This document shows positions 9,026 through 19,858 of a stretch of DNA of 64,000 bases, one piece after another. Location: NCBI RefSeq assembly GCF_022919835.1, contig NZ_CP095074.1, positions 4,752,001 to 4,816,000 on the forward strand, read 5' to 3'. Position numbers and translations under genes: made by a program. Position 1 is the stretch's first letter; the number at the start of each line of letters is the position of its first letter. The notes beneath the pieces were generated by a model that saw only the letters and a list, made by a program, of their open reading frames with translations, was not told the DNA's origin and did no database searches. Origin of the DNA: Halobacillus shinanisalinarum. Lineage in GTDB: Bacteria > Bacillota > Bacilli > Bacillales > Halobacillaceae.

Positions 9026-9844
9026 ATGAGCAATTTACTGAGAAAACCACAGGATGTAGTGAAATCCGAGGGGGTAACCATAGTCCATGACATTACAGGG
9101 GAGCGCTCCAATTTAGAGTATGTAGGATTTAAAGTAGTGGACTTGGAAAAAGGATCCTTATATAGGGGGCAATTGGATAATTTGGAATGCTGCATCGTTG
9201 CTCTAACCGGTAAGGTTGATATCAACGTAGAAGAAGAAACGTTTGAGAATCTAGGGACCCGTGACAGCGTATTTGAACGGAAACCTACAGATAGCGTTTA
9301 TGTTTCAAATGATCGCAGCTTTCAAGTAAAAGCGATTACTGGAGCTCGGGTAGCTTTATGCTATTCACCTTCCCAAGAACAGCTTCCTACTAAATTGATT
9401 AAAGCCGACTCCATTGAAGCAGAGCATAGGGGTAAATACAACAACCAAAGAAAAGTCCACAACATTCTTCCTGATTCTGATCCTTCAGCAAACAGTCTTC
9501 TTGTGGTTGAGGTGTACACAGAAAGTGGAAACTGGTCTTCCTATCCTCCTCATAAGCATGATCAGGATAATCTTCCGGAAGAATCCTTTTTGGAGGAAAC
9601 TTACTATCATGAAATGGATCCTCAACAAGGGTTTGTGTTTCAGCGGGTGTACACAGACGATCGCTCATTAGATGAAACGATGACCGCGGGAAATGGTGAT
9701 GTGGTCGTCGTGCCAAAAGGTTATCATCCAGTAGGAGTACCGGATGGATATACATCTTATTATCTAAATGTAATGGCTGGCCCTGTTCGGAAGTGGAAGT
9801 TCAATAACGATGAAGACCATGAATGGATTGTAAATCGTGATTAA
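9026..9844 (+). CDS. iolB: 5-deoxy-glucuronate isomerase
   Basis: 272 residues; ATG 9026 is better spaced from GGAGGG (7 bases) than the ATG at 9020. It converts 5-deoxy-glucuronate to 2-deoxy-5-keto-D-gluconate in myo-inositol breakdown. The double cupin fold shows the metal-site region YPPHKHDQDNLPEESFLEET followed by YYHEMDPQQGFVFQRVYT and GDVVVVPKGYHPV, all features of IolB; the length matches the family. It is the first gene of the main iol operon and is 48 bp upstream of iolD, which precedes it in the pathway. Confidence 0.95.
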   Translation: MSNLLRKPQDVVKSEGVTIVHDITGERSNLEYVGFKVVDLEKGSLYRGQLDNLECCIVALTGKVDINVEEETFENLGTRDSVFERKPTDSVYVSNDRSFQVKAITGARVALCYSPSQEQLPTKLIKADSIEAEHRGKYNNQRKVHNILPDSDPSANSLLVVEVYTESGNWSSYPPHKHDQDNLPEESFLEETYYHEMDPQQGFVFQRVYTDDRSLDETMTAGNGDVVVVPKGYHPVGVPDGYTSYYLNVMAGPVRKWKFNNDEDHEWIVNRD

Positions 9845-9892
9845 AAATCTATAAATCTTTGAAACCTAAAGAAAGTAAAGGGTGAATTGCAT

Positions 9893-11806
9893 ATGAAAGA
9901 AACCATACGTTTAACAACTTCTCAAGCACTCATTAAGTTTATTAAAAACCAATATATACATGTTGATGGAGAAGAATTTCGTTTTGTAGAAGGTGTATTT
10001 AATATCTTTGGGCACGGAAACGTTCTTGGAATTGGACAGGCTCTTGAACAAGACGCTGGCGATCTAAAGGTCATCCAAGGAAAGAATGAACAAGGGATGT
10101 CGCTTGCGGCTATTGCTTACAGCAAAGAAAAACTCAGGCAAAAAATTTACGCTGTAACCACCTCTGTAGGTCCTGGTTCAGCTAATACGGTCACAGCCGC
10201 TGCAACAGCGTTAGCTAATAACATTCCGGTATTGTTTCTCCCTGGTGATACATTTGCGACAAGACAGCCTGACCCTGTTCTTCAACAGTTTGAACAGGAA
10301 AACAGTATTGCAACAACTACCAATGATGCCCTGAAGCCTGTTTCAAGGTATTGGGACCGTGTGACCCGTCCGGAACAATTAATGAGCAGTTTAATTCGAG
10401 CATTTGAAGTTATGACTGATCCAGCAAAGGCGGGGCCGGCGACGATCTCTATTTCACAGGACGTGGAGGGGGAAGCGTATGACTTTGATGCCGACTTTTT
10501 CAAGAAGCGGGTTCATTATATGGATCGTCCAATTCCGCAGAAGCGTGAGTTACAAGGCGCAGAAGAGCTGATCCGTAATAGTGAAAAGCCTGTCATTTTA
10601 GTAGGTGGAGGCGCGAAGTATTCCCAGGCACGAGAAATTTTAATGGAGCTATTAGAGAAGCATAATATTCCTTTGGTAGAAACACAGGCAGGAAAATCTA
10701 CCGTTGAATCAGATTTCAAAAATAATCTGGGCGGGCTTGGTATTACAGGAACTCTTGCTGCTAATAAGGCAGCAAAGGAATCCGATCTTATAATTGGAGT
10801 GGGAACAAGGTACACGGACTTTGCCACTTCTTCCAAAACAGCTTTCGACTTTGAAAAAACGCGTTTTCTCAATATAAACGTCAATCGCATGCAGGCTTAT
10901 AAAATGGAAGGCTTCCAAGTTGTAGCAGATGCGAAACTTACTCTAGAGCAATTGCAGCCGATGCTGGATGGATATGAATCAGAATTTGGCTCAGAGATCC
11001 AGGAGCTGAAAGCAGAATGGTTAAAAGAGCGGGATCGCCTGAAGGAAGTGGTTTACAGCAGAGAAAACTTTGACCCAGAGATTAAAAATCACTTTTCCCA
11101 ACAAGTCCTGAATGAATATGCCGACGCATTGAATACAGAACTTCCTCAAACCACTGCCTTATTAAAAATAAATGAAATGATCGATCCGAGTAGCGTCATT
11201 ATTTGTTCGGCAGGTTCTCTCCCGGGAGATTTACAGAGACTTTGGCATTCAACTGTTCCGAACACCTACCACTTAGAATACGGCTATTCGTGCATGGGCT
11301 ACGAAATTTCCGGAACGCTTGGCTTGAAGCTAGCGAATCCAGATAAAGAAGTCTATTCGATTGTAGGAGATGGGAGTTTTCTAATGCTTCATTCAGAATT
11401 GATTACTTCTCTTCAATATAATAAAAAAATCAATGTCCTGCTATTTGATAATTCTGGTTATGGCTGTATCAATAATTTGCAAATGGATCATGGCAGCGGC
11501 AGTTACTATTGTGAATTTAGAACGGACGAGAACGAGGTTATGAATATTGATTATGCCAAAGTGGCTGAAGGTTATGGTGCAAAAACCTATAAAGTGCATT
11601 CAATGGAAGAGTTGGAAGAAGCTTTGGAAGATTCGAAAAAACAAGACGTTTCTACACTGATTGATATGAAGGTACTACCAAAGACTATGACAGACGGTTA
11701 TCAAAGCTGGTGGAATGTTGGAGTAGCGGAAGTTTCAGAAAGTGAAAGCGTTCAAAAAGCACACGAGCATCGGGTGAAGATGCTTGGAGAAGCGAAACAG
11801 TATTAA
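9893..11806 (+). CDS. iolD: 3D-(3,5/4)-trihydroxycyclohexane-1,2-dione hydrolase (ThDP enzyme)
   Basis: 637 residues from ATG 9893 behind AAAGGGTGA. IolD opens the ring of the diketo-inositol to give 5-deoxy-glucuronate. It has the acetolactate-synthase-like three-domain layout: an N-terminal Pyr domain with the catalytic Glu region (GKNEQGMSLAAIAYSKEK), a middle DHS-like domain (EKPVILVGGGAKYSQAREIL) and a C-terminal PP domain with the ThDP-Mg motif GDGSFLMLHSELITSLQYNK ending in NN-containing FDNSGYGCINNLQMDHG. Length (B. subtilis 637) and context make the call secure. Confidence 0.96.
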   Translation: MKETIRLTTSQALIKFIKNQYIHVDGEEFRFVEGVFNIFGHGNVLGIGQALEQDAGDLKVIQGKNEQGMSLAAIAYSKEKLRQKIYAVTTSVGPGSANTVTAAATALANNIPVLFLPGDTFATRQPDPVLQQFEQENSIATTTNDALKPVSRYWDRVTRPEQLMSSLIRAFEVMTDPAKAGPATISISQDVEGEAYDFDADFFKKRVHYMDRPIPQKRELQGAEELIRNSEKPVILVGGGAKYSQAREILMELLEKHNIPLVETQAGKSTVESDFKNNLGGLGITGTLAANKAAKESDLIIGVGTRYTDFATSSKTAFDFEKTRFLNINVNRMQAYKMEGFQVVADAKLTLEQLQPMLDGYESEFGSEIQELKAEWLKERDRLKEVVYSRENFDPEIKNHFSQQVLNEYADALNTELPQTTALLKINEMIDPSSVIICSAGSLPGDLQRLWHSTVPNTYHLEYGYSCMGYEISGTLGLKLANPDKEVYSIVGDGSFLMLHSELITSLQYNKKINVLLFDNSGYGCINNLQMDHGSGSYYCEFRTDENEVMNIDYAKVAEGYGAKTYKVHSMEELEEALEDSKKQDVSTLIDMKVLPKTMTDGYQSWWNVGVAEVSESESVQKAHEHRVKMLGEAKQY

Positions 11807-11936
11807 AACTCAATAGTGGAAGTTAAGAAGGGGGGAGGGGGATCTCCATTCCCCTATACTCTCTTATAGTTTTAGGCAAGCGGTTACACTTTAATTTTTC
11901 TGATTATTAAAAAGTTAAAACCTGGAGGCCGAGGTA
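11807..11936 (+). promoter_or_regulatory. iolD-iolT intergenic region with cre box
   Basis: A purine-rich GGGGGAGGGGG block (near 11830) is followed by GGCAAGCGGTTACA (11875-11888), which on the other strand reads TGTAACCGCTTGCC, 12 of 14 matches to the cre consensus. The sugar permease gene starts about 50 bases later, so it probably has its own catabolite-repressed promoter. Confidence 0.55.
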
Positions 11937-13349
11937 ATGAAAAAAAATCTGAACCCCCGTAAGTTTTTATTTATCATTATTGTTTGTTCGACGTTTGGCG
12001 GTTTGTTGTTTGGTTATGACACAGGGGTTATTAATGGGGCACTCCCATACATGTCTAAAGAGAGCCAGCTCAATTTAACTCCCTTCCTTGAAGGGTTAGT
12101 TACGAGTTCACTCTTATTTGGAGCAGCGATCGGAGCGATTATTGGAGGTAAGGTCTCTGATGGGATCGGCCGGAAGAAAACGATAATCTTCTTAGCCGTA
12201 CTTTTCTTTGTTGCCACGTTAGGAGTTTCTTTTACGCCTGGTGTAACCGTGATGATCATCTTCAGGTTCTTACTTGGACTTGCGGTCGGTGGAGCATCCG
12301 TAACCGTTCCTACGTACTTAGCAGAAATGGCTCCATCTGAAAGCCGGGGACGAATGGTAACACAAAATGAATTAATGATCGTAACAGGGCAGCTGCTAGC
12401 CTTTACCATCAATGCGATTTTAGGAAACATGTCAGGAGACAACGATAGTGTCTGGAGAATTATGCTATTAATTGCAGCTGTTCCTGCTGTGGTTTTATTC
12501 TTCGGTATGCTCCCACTTCCAGAAAGTCCAAGATGGTTGATGAAAAATGAGAAAAAAGATCAAGCTATAGGAGTTTTGCACAAAATTCGCGAAACGTCGA
12601 ATGTACGTGGTGAATATAACCAAATCGATGCCACTGTAATTATGGAAGAGAAGTTAGATAAGGCCACGTACAAGGATCTAACCGTACCGTGGGTTCGACA
12701 TATTTTGTTTCTAGGTATCGGAATTGCGATTGTTCAGCAAATTACCGGGGTTAACTCCATTATGTACTATGGAACAGAGATTTTAAGAGATGCCGGTTTT
12801 AGTACAGATGCGGCATTGACAGCGAATATTTCTAATGGAGTGATATCTGTTCTTGCTACATTTGTGGGTATTTGGCTGTTAGGGAAGGTCGGGCGTAAGC
12901 CGATGCTCCTCGTTGGTCAATGTGGAACGCTAGCGGCGTTACTGTTGATTGGTATTTCATCTTTACTTTTCGAAGGAACAGCCGTCTTGCCTTATGTCGT
13001 TATTAGCTTAACGGTTATGTTCTTGGGTTTCCAACAAGGGGCGATTTCTCCGGTTACCTGGTTGATGCTTGCTGAAATTTTCCCGCTGCGACTACGCGGA
13101 TTGGGGATGGGGATCTCGGTATTTATTTTATGGATGGTTAACTTTGGAGTCAGCTTTGTCTTCCCTATTTTGCTAGCCGGAATTGGGCTGTCTTTCACAT
13201 TCTTTATATTTGCGGCTCTTGGAGTATTGGCCATCGCGTTTGTGGCCAAGTTCCTGCCTGAAACCAAAGGTAAGACGTTAGAAGAAATAGAGTCTTATTT
13301 CAAGAAAAGAGAAAATCAAAAAGAAAATGTGAACACCAAAGCTTTATAA
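11937..13349 (+). CDS. iolT: MFS sugar porter, probable myo-inositol transporter
   Basis: 470 residues with 12 predicted membrane segments. Sugar-porter signatures are clear: GYDTGVINGALPYM in helix 1, GRKKT in loop 2-3, PTYLAEMAPSESRGR after helix 4, PESPRWLMK after helix 6, QQITGVNSIMYYG in helix 7 and PETKGKTLEEIE at the C-terminus. These fit the IolT/GalP-like proton symporters, and the position between iolD and iolG points to myo-inositol as substrate. The start ATG follows CTGGAGGCCGAGG. A cre box lies just upstream. Transport of other polyols or glucose cannot be excluded. Confidence 0.88.
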   Translation: MKKNLNPRKFLFIIIVCSTFGGLLFGYDTGVINGALPYMSKESQLNLTPFLEGLVTSSLLFGAAIGAIIGGKVSDGIGRKKTIIFLAVLFFVATLGVSFTPGVTVMIIFRFLLGLAVGGASVTVPTYLAEMAPSESRGRMVTQNELMIVTGQLLAFTINAILGNMSGDNDSVWRIMLLIAAVPAVVLFFGMLPLPESPRWLMKNEKKDQAIGVLHKIRETSNVRGEYNQIDATVIMEEKLDKATYKDLTVPWVRHILFLGIGIAIVQQITGVNSIMYYGTEILRDAGFSTDAALTANISNGVISVLATFVGIWLLGKVGRKPMLLVGQCGTLAALLLIGISSLLFEGTAVLPYVVISLTVMFLGFQQGAISPVTWLMLAEIFPLRLRGLGMGISVFILWMVNFGVSFVFPILLAGIGLSFTFFIFAALGVLAIAFVAKFLPETKGKTLEEIESYFKKRENQKENVNTKAL

Positions 13350-13355
13350 AATTAG

Positions 13356-14402
<1,047 letters not shown>

Positions 14403-14421
14403 GGGGTCACCAATTAATACT

Positions 14422-14443
14422 AGGGAGTTAGAAACAACTCCCT
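14422..14443 (+). terminator. Weak hairpin after iolG
   Basis: AGGGAGTT/AACTCCCT stem with a 6-base loop, without a proper T tract (CCTTGTG follows). It may attenuate read-through or stabilise the 3' end of the upstream message. Confidence 0.4.
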
Positions 14444-14505
14444 CCTTGTGCACACAAAGACGAATAGTATTTAATCTAAAATAAATGACAAAGGAGAGAT
14501 TGATT

Positions 14506-15369
14506 ATGCGTCTAGCCTATGATCCATCACATTTTCGTGATAATACCAACCTAAAAGATACGATCGATGCCGTGGCCAGATTAGGGTATGAATACGTGGA
14601 GCTATCTCCGCGTAAAGATTTTATTTGGTTTAATGAATATCCAAAAGTTAATAAGCAGCTCATCAAAGATTTGAAAAGGTATTGTTCAGATGCAGGTGTC
14701 AAAATTTCTTCCGTACTTCCTGTTCAGCAATGGTCATCCCCGATTGAAGAAGAACGTCAAGCAGCGGTGAGAAATTGGAAGCGTTGTATTGAAATCACTT
14801 CTGATTTAGGGGTGGATTTAATGAATACCGAATTTGCCGGCGATAAAAGCCGTCCGGTGCAAAGTGAAGCATCGTTTGTAAAATCCATGGATGAGCTGAT
14901 GCCGCTGTTTGAAAAAGAGGGGATCAATCTTAATTTACAATCCCACCCTCATGACTTTATTGAATTGAATACAGAGGCCGTTAAAATGATTCGCGCTCTG
15001 GATAAAGATTGGATCAAATTGGTCTATTCCGTTCCACATGCTTTCTTCTATGATGATGGGATTGGCGATGTGGAGCAGCACTTGGAAGAAGCGGGAGACT
15101 TGCTTGATCATGTATTAATTGCCGATACGCTCAATCATAAAGCTGCCTTTGGACTTCGTTATATTGTGAATCCCCCTGATGCTAATGTAACGGTCCACCA
15201 GCACTTGAACCCTGGAGAAGGGGAAGTGAATTTTGATGCACTTTACCGGAAATTAAGAGAAATGGAGTTTGATGGAATTGTGACAAACTCTGTATTCTCT
15301 TATCCTGATAAACCTGAATGGTCCAATGAAATTACCATGAAATCCATTAAAGAGGGATTGAATATTTAA
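14506..15369 (+). CDS. iolH: IolH-like sugar phosphate isomerase/epimerase
   Basis: 287 residues from ATG 14506 behind AAGGAGAG; an ATG at 14485 lies upstream of that ribosome site. It opens [20 protein letters not shown] and [15 protein letters not shown], an AP-endonuclease-2-type TIM barrel resembling the poorly understood IolH of inositol operons. Putative ligands include Glu in [10 protein letters not shown], His in [10 protein letters not shown] and His in [16 protein letters not shown]. Some IolH-like proteins are only assigned by context; no reaction is proven. It lies between iolG and iolI. Confidence 0.7.
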   Translation: MRLAYDPSHFRDNTNLKDTIDAVARLGYEYVELSPRKDFIWFNEYPKVNKQLIKDLKRYCSDAGVKISSVLPVQQWSSPIEEERQAAVRNWKRCIEITSDLGVDLMNTEFAGDKSRPVQSEASFVKSMDELMPLFEKEGINLNLQSHPHDFIELNTEAVKMIRALDKDWIKLVYSVPHAFFYDDGIGDVEQHLEEAGDLLDHVLIADTLNHKAAFGLRYIVNPPDANVTVHQHLNPGEGEVNFDALYRKLREMEFDGIVTNSVFSYPDKPEWSNEITMKSIKEGLNI

Positions 15370-15387
15370 TCAAGGTCAACAGCTGGC

Positions 15388-15428
15388 GCGTCACATTGGC
15401 CCACCGCCTATGTGACGCTGTTACTTTT
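15388..15428 (+). terminator. Hairpin between iolH-like gene and iolI
   Basis: Stem GCGTCACAT (15388-15396) with its complement at 15410-15418 and then TGTTACTTTTTA. This may be a partial terminator or processing site inside the operon. Confidence 0.55.
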
Positions 15429-15450
15429 TACGATTAAGGAGGAAGAGAGT

Positions 15451-16293
15451 ATGAAATTATGTTTTAATCAGGCAACTACGCTTGAGAACTCAAACTTGGA
15501 GAAGGACTTAGATTATTGTGATAAACACGGGTATGATTACATCGAAATACGGGCGATGGATAAACTTCCGGAGTATTTGGAGTCACATTCCCTGGACGAT
15601 TTAAAATCCTACTTTCAGGAGCGCCACATTAAGCCGTTAGCCTTGAATGCTCTGGTCTTTTTTAACAATCGCGATAATGAAGAAGAAGTTCTAGAGGAAT
15701 TCAAACAGATGGTGGAAATCGGAAGTGAGCTGGGTGTTCCATACATCGTTGCCGTTCCCCTTGTAACAGAGGAGAAAATTTTACTGAACAACATTGAAAA
15801 AAGTTCCGTAAAAATGCTGAGAGAATTTTCGAAGATTGCAGAACCGTATGGTATTAAGGTTGCCATGGAGTTTGTAGGTCATCCAGAGTGTACGGTGAAT
15901 ACGTTTGAGCAGGCCTACGATATTGTGCAAAAAGTGGATCGTGAAAATGTGGGACTCGTCTTTGACTGCTTCCATTTTCATGCCATGGGCTCAAGTTATG
16001 AAGCTTTGGAAAAAGCAGATGGAAAAAAAATTTTCATTCTCCATATTGATGATACAGAAGACTTTCCGATCGGTATTTTAAGAGATGAAGACCGGGTCTG
16101 GCCTGGGGAAGGGGCGATTGACTTAGATCGACTGCTGTCTACTTTGAAAGAGATTGGGTATGAAGATGGAGTCGTATCCGTAGAGCTCTTCCGTCCTGCT
16201 TACTACGAAATGGATGCAGAAGAAGTCATTAAAAAGGCGAAGGATACAACCCTTGATGTAGTATCCAAGCACTACAATACTCAACCAATATAA
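15451..16293 (+). CDS. iolI: 2-keto-myo-inositol isomerase (inosose isomerase)
   Basis: 280 residues; ATG 15451 is 7 bases after AAGGAGGAAGAG. The beginning MKLCFNQATTLENSNLEKDL, the middle PLALNALVFFNNRD and the later EFVGHPECTVNTFEQAY and FHFHAMGSSYEALEKADGKK follow B. subtilis IolI almost residue by residue. IolI interconverts 2-keto-myo-inositol and 1-keto-D-chiro-inositol, so the cell can also use D-chiro-inositol. Metal ligands Glu (AMEFVGH), Asp (LVFDCFHFHA), His and Glu (SVELFRP) are all present. It lies in the iol operon before iolJ. Confidence 0.95.
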   Translation: MKLCFNQATTLENSNLEKDLDYCDKHGYDYIEIRAMDKLPEYLESHSLDDLKSYFQERHIKPLALNALVFFNNRDNEEEVLEEFKQMVEIGSELGVPYIVAVPLVTEEKILLNNIEKSSVKMLREFSKIAEPYGIKVAMEFVGHPECTVNTFEQAYDIVQKVDRENVGLVFDCFHFHAMGSSYEALEKADGKKIFILHIDDTEDFPIGILRDEDRVWPGEGAIDLDRLLSTLKEIGYEDGVVSVELFRPAYYEMDAEEVIKKAKDTTLDVVSKHYNTQPI

Positions 16294-16311
16294 ATAAGAG
16301 GGTGGATACCT

Positions 16312-17190
16312 GTGAATACGAATGAAAATGTACTGACGCCCCTGGTATCTATGAAGGACATGCTGCTCAAAGCGAAGCGGGAAGATTATGCTGTCGGGCA
16401 ATTTAATATTAATAACCTGGAATCGATTCAAGCTTTTCTAGCTGCAGGCGAGGAAGAGGAATCTCCTTTAATTCTGGGAGCGTCTGATCGATTAATCGAT
16501 TATCTAGGTGGATTTCAAACCATAGTCGCTATGGTAGAAAGCCTCGTCAAAGAAATGTCTATTTCCGTGCCTGTCGCCTTGCATCTCGATCATGGAAAAA
16601 GTATTGAACGATGTAAAGCGGCGGTGGATGCCGGTTTCTCTTCGGTTATGATTGACGGCTCTCGCTATGGGATTGAGGAAAATATTCAAATGACGAAAGA
16701 AGTAGTAGATTACGTGCATCCAAGAGGAGTTTCGGTAGAGGCGGAGGTAGGATCTGTCGGTGGTACGGAAGATGGTGTGACCGGCGGAGTAAAGTACGCT
16801 GATCCTGCTGAATGCTTGAAGCTGGTTGGGGCAACTGATGTAGACGCCCTGGCCGCCGCGCTTGGGTCTGTACACGGCCCTTACCAGGGAGAACCGAAGT
16901 TAGGGTTTGAAGAAATGAAACAGATTTCCGAAAAGACCCAGGTACCGCTCGTGCTCCACGGAGGATCCGGGATCCCCACCTATCAATTACAAAAAGCGAT
17001 TAAGCTTGGACACGCTAAGATCAATGTCAATACAGAGTGTATTCAAGCCTGGACCAATGCCGTAAGAAAAGTATTAAAAGCTGATGAGCAAGTCTATGAA
17101 CCTAGAATTATTCATACGCCTGCTAAAGAGGCGATGAAAGAAATGGCTAAAAGTAAGATGAGAGAGTTTATGAGCAGTAAGAGAGCCTAA
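16312..17190 (+). CDS. iolJ: 5-dehydro-2-deoxyphosphogluconate aldolase (class II)
   Basis: 292 residues from GTG 16312, 7 bases behind GAGGGTGG. It splits 2-deoxy-5-keto-gluconate-6-phosphate to DHAP and malonate semialdehyde. The class II aldolase features are [20 protein letters not shown] (zinc His), [46 protein letters not shown] and [18 protein letters not shown]. The N-terminal [20 protein letters not shown] and [19 protein letters not shown] match IolJ rather than glycolytic FbaA. It is 19 bp from iolI. Confidence 0.95.
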   Translation: MNTNENVLTPLVSMKDMLLKAKREDYAVGQFNINNLESIQAFLAAGEEEESPLILGASDRLIDYLGGFQTIVAMVESLVKEMSISVPVALHLDHGKSIERCKAAVDAGFSSVMIDGSRYGIEENIQMTKEVVDYVHPRGVSVEAEVGSVGGTEDGVTGGVKYADPAECLKLVGATDVDALAAALGSVHGPYQGEPKLGFEEMKQISEKTQVPLVLHGGSGIPTYQLQKAIKLGHAKINVNTECIQAWTNAVRKVLKADEQVYEPRIIHTPAKEAMKEMAKSKMREFMSSKRA

Positions 17191-17261
17191 AGAAAAGGAG
17201 GCTGGTGAGGCCGCCTTTTCTAACAGATATAAATCTTTCCTTAAGAAAGGGGAGCATGGAA

Positions 17262-18200
17262 ATGGCTGAAAAAACTAGAATTGGAACAACGGACTTATAT
17301 GTAAATCCTATTGGACTTGGTACGAACGCGGTCGGCGGCCATAACTTGTATCCAAATCTTGATGAGCAGCAAGGAGTCAATATGGTCAAAGAAGCGGTGG
17401 AAAATGGGGTAGACTTTCTCGATACCGCTTATATTTATGGCCCTGGATACTCCGAAGAGTTAGTAGGAAAGGCTATACGTGAAATGGGCAATCGCAGTGA
17501 AATTGTCCTCGCTACGAAAGGTGCTCAAAAGTTTGTTAACGGGGAAGAAGTTTTGGATAACTCCCCTGCTTTTCTTAAACAATCCGTCGAAGACAGCCTG
17601 AAACGCCTTAAAACCGATTACCTGGATATGTATTATATTCATTTTCCAGATGAAAACACCCCAAAAGCTGAAGCCGTAGGGGCGCTCAAGGAATTGAAAG
17701 ATGAGGGCAAAATACGCTCTATTGGTGTTTCCAATATGAGTCTTGATCAGCTGAAAGAAGCCAATCAGGATGGATATGTGGATGTATTCCAGGGATTATA
17801 CAATTTGTTTCAGAGAGATTCTGAAAAAGAGCTTTTCCCTTACATCGTCGAAAATGAGATTTCTTTTGTGCCATTTTTTCCATTAGCATCAGGTCTTCTG
17901 GCTGGGAAGTACGATAAATATACTACTTTTCCGGACTCTGACCTGCGTTCCAGCCTGCCTCATTTTCAAGAAGAGGCCTTCAAGGAGAACTTGGAAAAAG
18001 TAGAAGAGCTTCGGAAGATCGCGGATAGAAAAGGTGTGGAAGTTCCTCATTTAGTTCTCGCCTGGTACCTGGAACATGAGGCTATTGATGTAATTATTCC
18101 AGGCGCAAAGAACAAAGAGCAGGTAAAAAGTAATTTACAAACGCTCGAAGTGAAGATTAGCAATCAAGAATTCGATGAGATTGATCAGCTATTTACCTAG
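17262..18200 (+). CDS. iolS: IolS-like aldo-keto reductase
   Basis: 312 residues; ATG 17262 follows AAAGGGGAG at 7 bases (ATG 17256 is too close). The aldo-keto reductase catalytic tetrad is visible: Asp and Tyr in DFLDTAYIYG, Lys in IVLATKGAQK, His in MYYIHFPDE. IGLGTNAVGGHNLYPNLDEQ, PDENTPKAEAVGALKELKDE and the closing LVLAWYLEHEAIDVIIPGAK match B. subtilis IolS (310 residues). The physiological substrate of IolS is not settled. In B. subtilis iolS sits next to iolR, here it is downstream of iolJ. Confidence 0.92.
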   Translation: MAEKTRIGTTDLYVNPIGLGTNAVGGHNLYPNLDEQQGVNMVKEAVENGVDFLDTAYIYGPGYSEELVGKAIREMGNRSEIVLATKGAQKFVNGEEVLDNSPAFLKQSVEDSLKRLKTDYLDMYYIHFPDENTPKAEAVGALKELKDEGKIRSIGVSNMSLDQLKEANQDGYVDVFQGLYNLFQRDSEKELFPYIVENEISFVPFFPLASGLLAGKYDKYTTFPDSDLRSSLPHFQEEAFKENLEKVEELRKIADRKGVEVPHLVLAWYLEHEAIDVIIPGAKNKEQVKSNLQTLEVKISNQEFDEIDQLFT

Positions 18201-18213
18201 ATTTGTAGAAGAT

Positions 18214-18235
18214 GAGGGAGAACCTATTCTCCCTC
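18214..18235 (+). terminator. Hairpin after iolS
   Basis: GAGGGAGAA/TTCTCCCTC stem with a CCTA loop, followed by TGGAATTTATTC; a weak terminator because the T tract is interrupted. Confidence 0.5.
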
Positions 18236-18278
18236 TGGAATTTATTCATTCCTATTCCTGCCACCTGGAGAAGTTTGT

Positions 18279-19646
18279 ATGAAGCGATGGCTGTCTGATC
18301 GACTATTTATATTGTACTCCGTACTTTTACTTGTGTACTTAATCCACGTGTTCCTGGATCTGTCATACCTTGAATGGACTGTAGGAATATTGGCTGTACC
18401 TATTCTTCTACTTTCCTTTTATTACGCTACTCGTTTGTTTCAAGTCCTGGGATGTCTATTTCTAACTACTGGAAATTTTATGTTAATTTCATCTGATATC
18501 CCCGTTCACAACTTCCCATTGTATCTTATATCTAATATGAATCTCCTTATATTTCTAAGCATGCTGCCATGGATTAATAGTGCTGCCTATATCGGACGTT
18601 ACGAGAAAAGTATTAAAAAGCTTATGAAAGTAAACGTCCGAAATCTTGGTGATCTGTATCCTAAAAGTGTACTGACAAGCGGAACATTAATGACGTTCTT
18701 AAATTTGTCAGCGGTAAACTTATCACAAGAGATGTTAATCAATTCATTAAAATCCATAAAAAAAAGAATTCGTGACCGGCTTATTGCGAGGTCCACCATA
18801 CGAGCTTATGCTCTGACGATGATCTGGAGTCCAATGGAGATTATGGTTGGCATTGTGGTTGATGCTACAGGGGTCAGTTATTTGAGTTATCTACCTTGGC
18901 TGTTACTGGTATCGTTCACCGTATTACTCATTGATTTCCAGTTGCAAAAACGTTCATTTCGGAGCATTCCATACAGAGAGCAGGGAAAAGCGCATAGGTA
19001 CCAGGCTACGAAGGAAATCTATCTGAAAATGTTTAAACTATTGATGATTTTAGGCATGTTTTTAGCTGTAGTAATGCTCGCCAGTCAATGGTTACGACTG
19101 AGTTTTATTCTTGCAGTTACTCTGGTCATCTTTCCGTTTTCTTTTGTTTGGGCATTCTTCATGAAAAAAACCTCTCTTTTTTTAAGAATGGGATACAAAA
19201 GCTGGCGCCAGAAAACCAATCAGTTACAGAACTTTGTGGTGCTTTTTATTTCACTATCTCTGTTTTCAAACAGTCTTAATCAAACCGCAGCTCTTTCGTG
19301 GATCCAATATCCGTTTACTGTCTTTAAGGAGTATCCTGTCGTAATCCTTGTGTTAATTTTATTCACATACATAAGCCTTGGTCTATTGGGCGTTCACCCA
19401 ATAGCAACGGTTGGTGTATTGCTGGAGATTTTACGTCCATTTTTTGAGATCTTCAACCCTATAGGAATCGGTGTGATGTTAATTGTAGGGGCTTTGGCAA
19501 CTGCAAGTTCTGGCACCTATGGTGTGGTAGTTACTATGACATCTATAAATACCAGGCAAAACCCATACGCTATTACCGTCACCAATCTGCCGTTCACGTT
19601 AATCTTCGGATCTATCGGGATAGCAGTTTCTTATATTTTATTATGA
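18279..19646 (+). CDS. Polytopic membrane protein of unknown function (possible ion-transporter-superfamily permease)
   Basis: 455 residues, about 11-12 hydrophobic segments, a charged central loop (LQKRSFRSIPYREQGKAHRY) and the start behind CCTGGAG. The C-terminal half has LGVHPIATVGVLLEILRPFF and GALATASSGTYGVVVTMTSI, reminiscent of the GxHP and small-residue hairpin motifs of the ion transporter (IT) superfamily, but I cannot assign a family. It lies between iolS and iolC, transcribed in the same direction, so it may carry an inositol breakdown product or organic acid. Confidence 0.6.
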   Translation: MKRWLSDRLFILYSVLLLVYLIHVFLDLSYLEWTVGILAVPILLLSFYYATRLFQVLGCLFLTTGNFMLISSDIPVHNFPLYLISNMNLLIFLSMLPWINSAAYIGRYEKSIKKLMKVNVRNLGDLYPKSVLTSGTLMTFLNLSAVNLSQEMLINSLKSIKKRIRDRLIARSTIRAYALTMIWSPMEIMVGIVVDATGVSYLSYLPWLLLVSFTVLLIDFQLQKRSFRSIPYREQGKAHRYQATKEIYLKMFKLLMILGMFLAVVMLASQWLRLSFILAVTLVIFPFSFVWAFFMKKTSLFLRMGYKSWRQKTNQLQNFVVLFISLSLFSNSLNQTAALSWIQYPFTVFKEYPVVILVLILFTYISLGLLGVHPIATVGVLLEILRPFFEIFNPIGIGVMLIVGALATASSGTYGVVVTMTSINTRQNPYAITVTNLPFTLIFGSIGIAVSYILL

Positions 19647-19740
19647 GTAAGTTTAGAGACATCAAGACTAATGAGGAGCCTACCAATTGAAATTTTGAGT
19701 AATTTTAGGTTAATTTATGATTATATTTTGTATCTTTCTG

Positions 19741-19795
19741 TTGCAATTAAGCTCACAATATTATATTGTAAGATTAAGATATTTAAACGCTTTCA
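19741..19795 (+). promoter_or_regulatory. Candidate iolC promoter with cre box
   Basis: TTGCAA (19741-19746), 17-bp spacer, TATTGT (19764-19769). Directly after lies TTTAAACGCTTTCA (19782-19795), 13 of 14 matches to the cre consensus, in the +10 to +25 region where CcpA blocks elongation. The iolC start is about 64 bases downstream. Confidence 0.65.
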
Positions 19796-19858
19796 AGTTA
19801 AGGGAACAATAAAAGAGTCTACGATTCTTATAGTTTATGAATTAATGGAGGGGATCAC

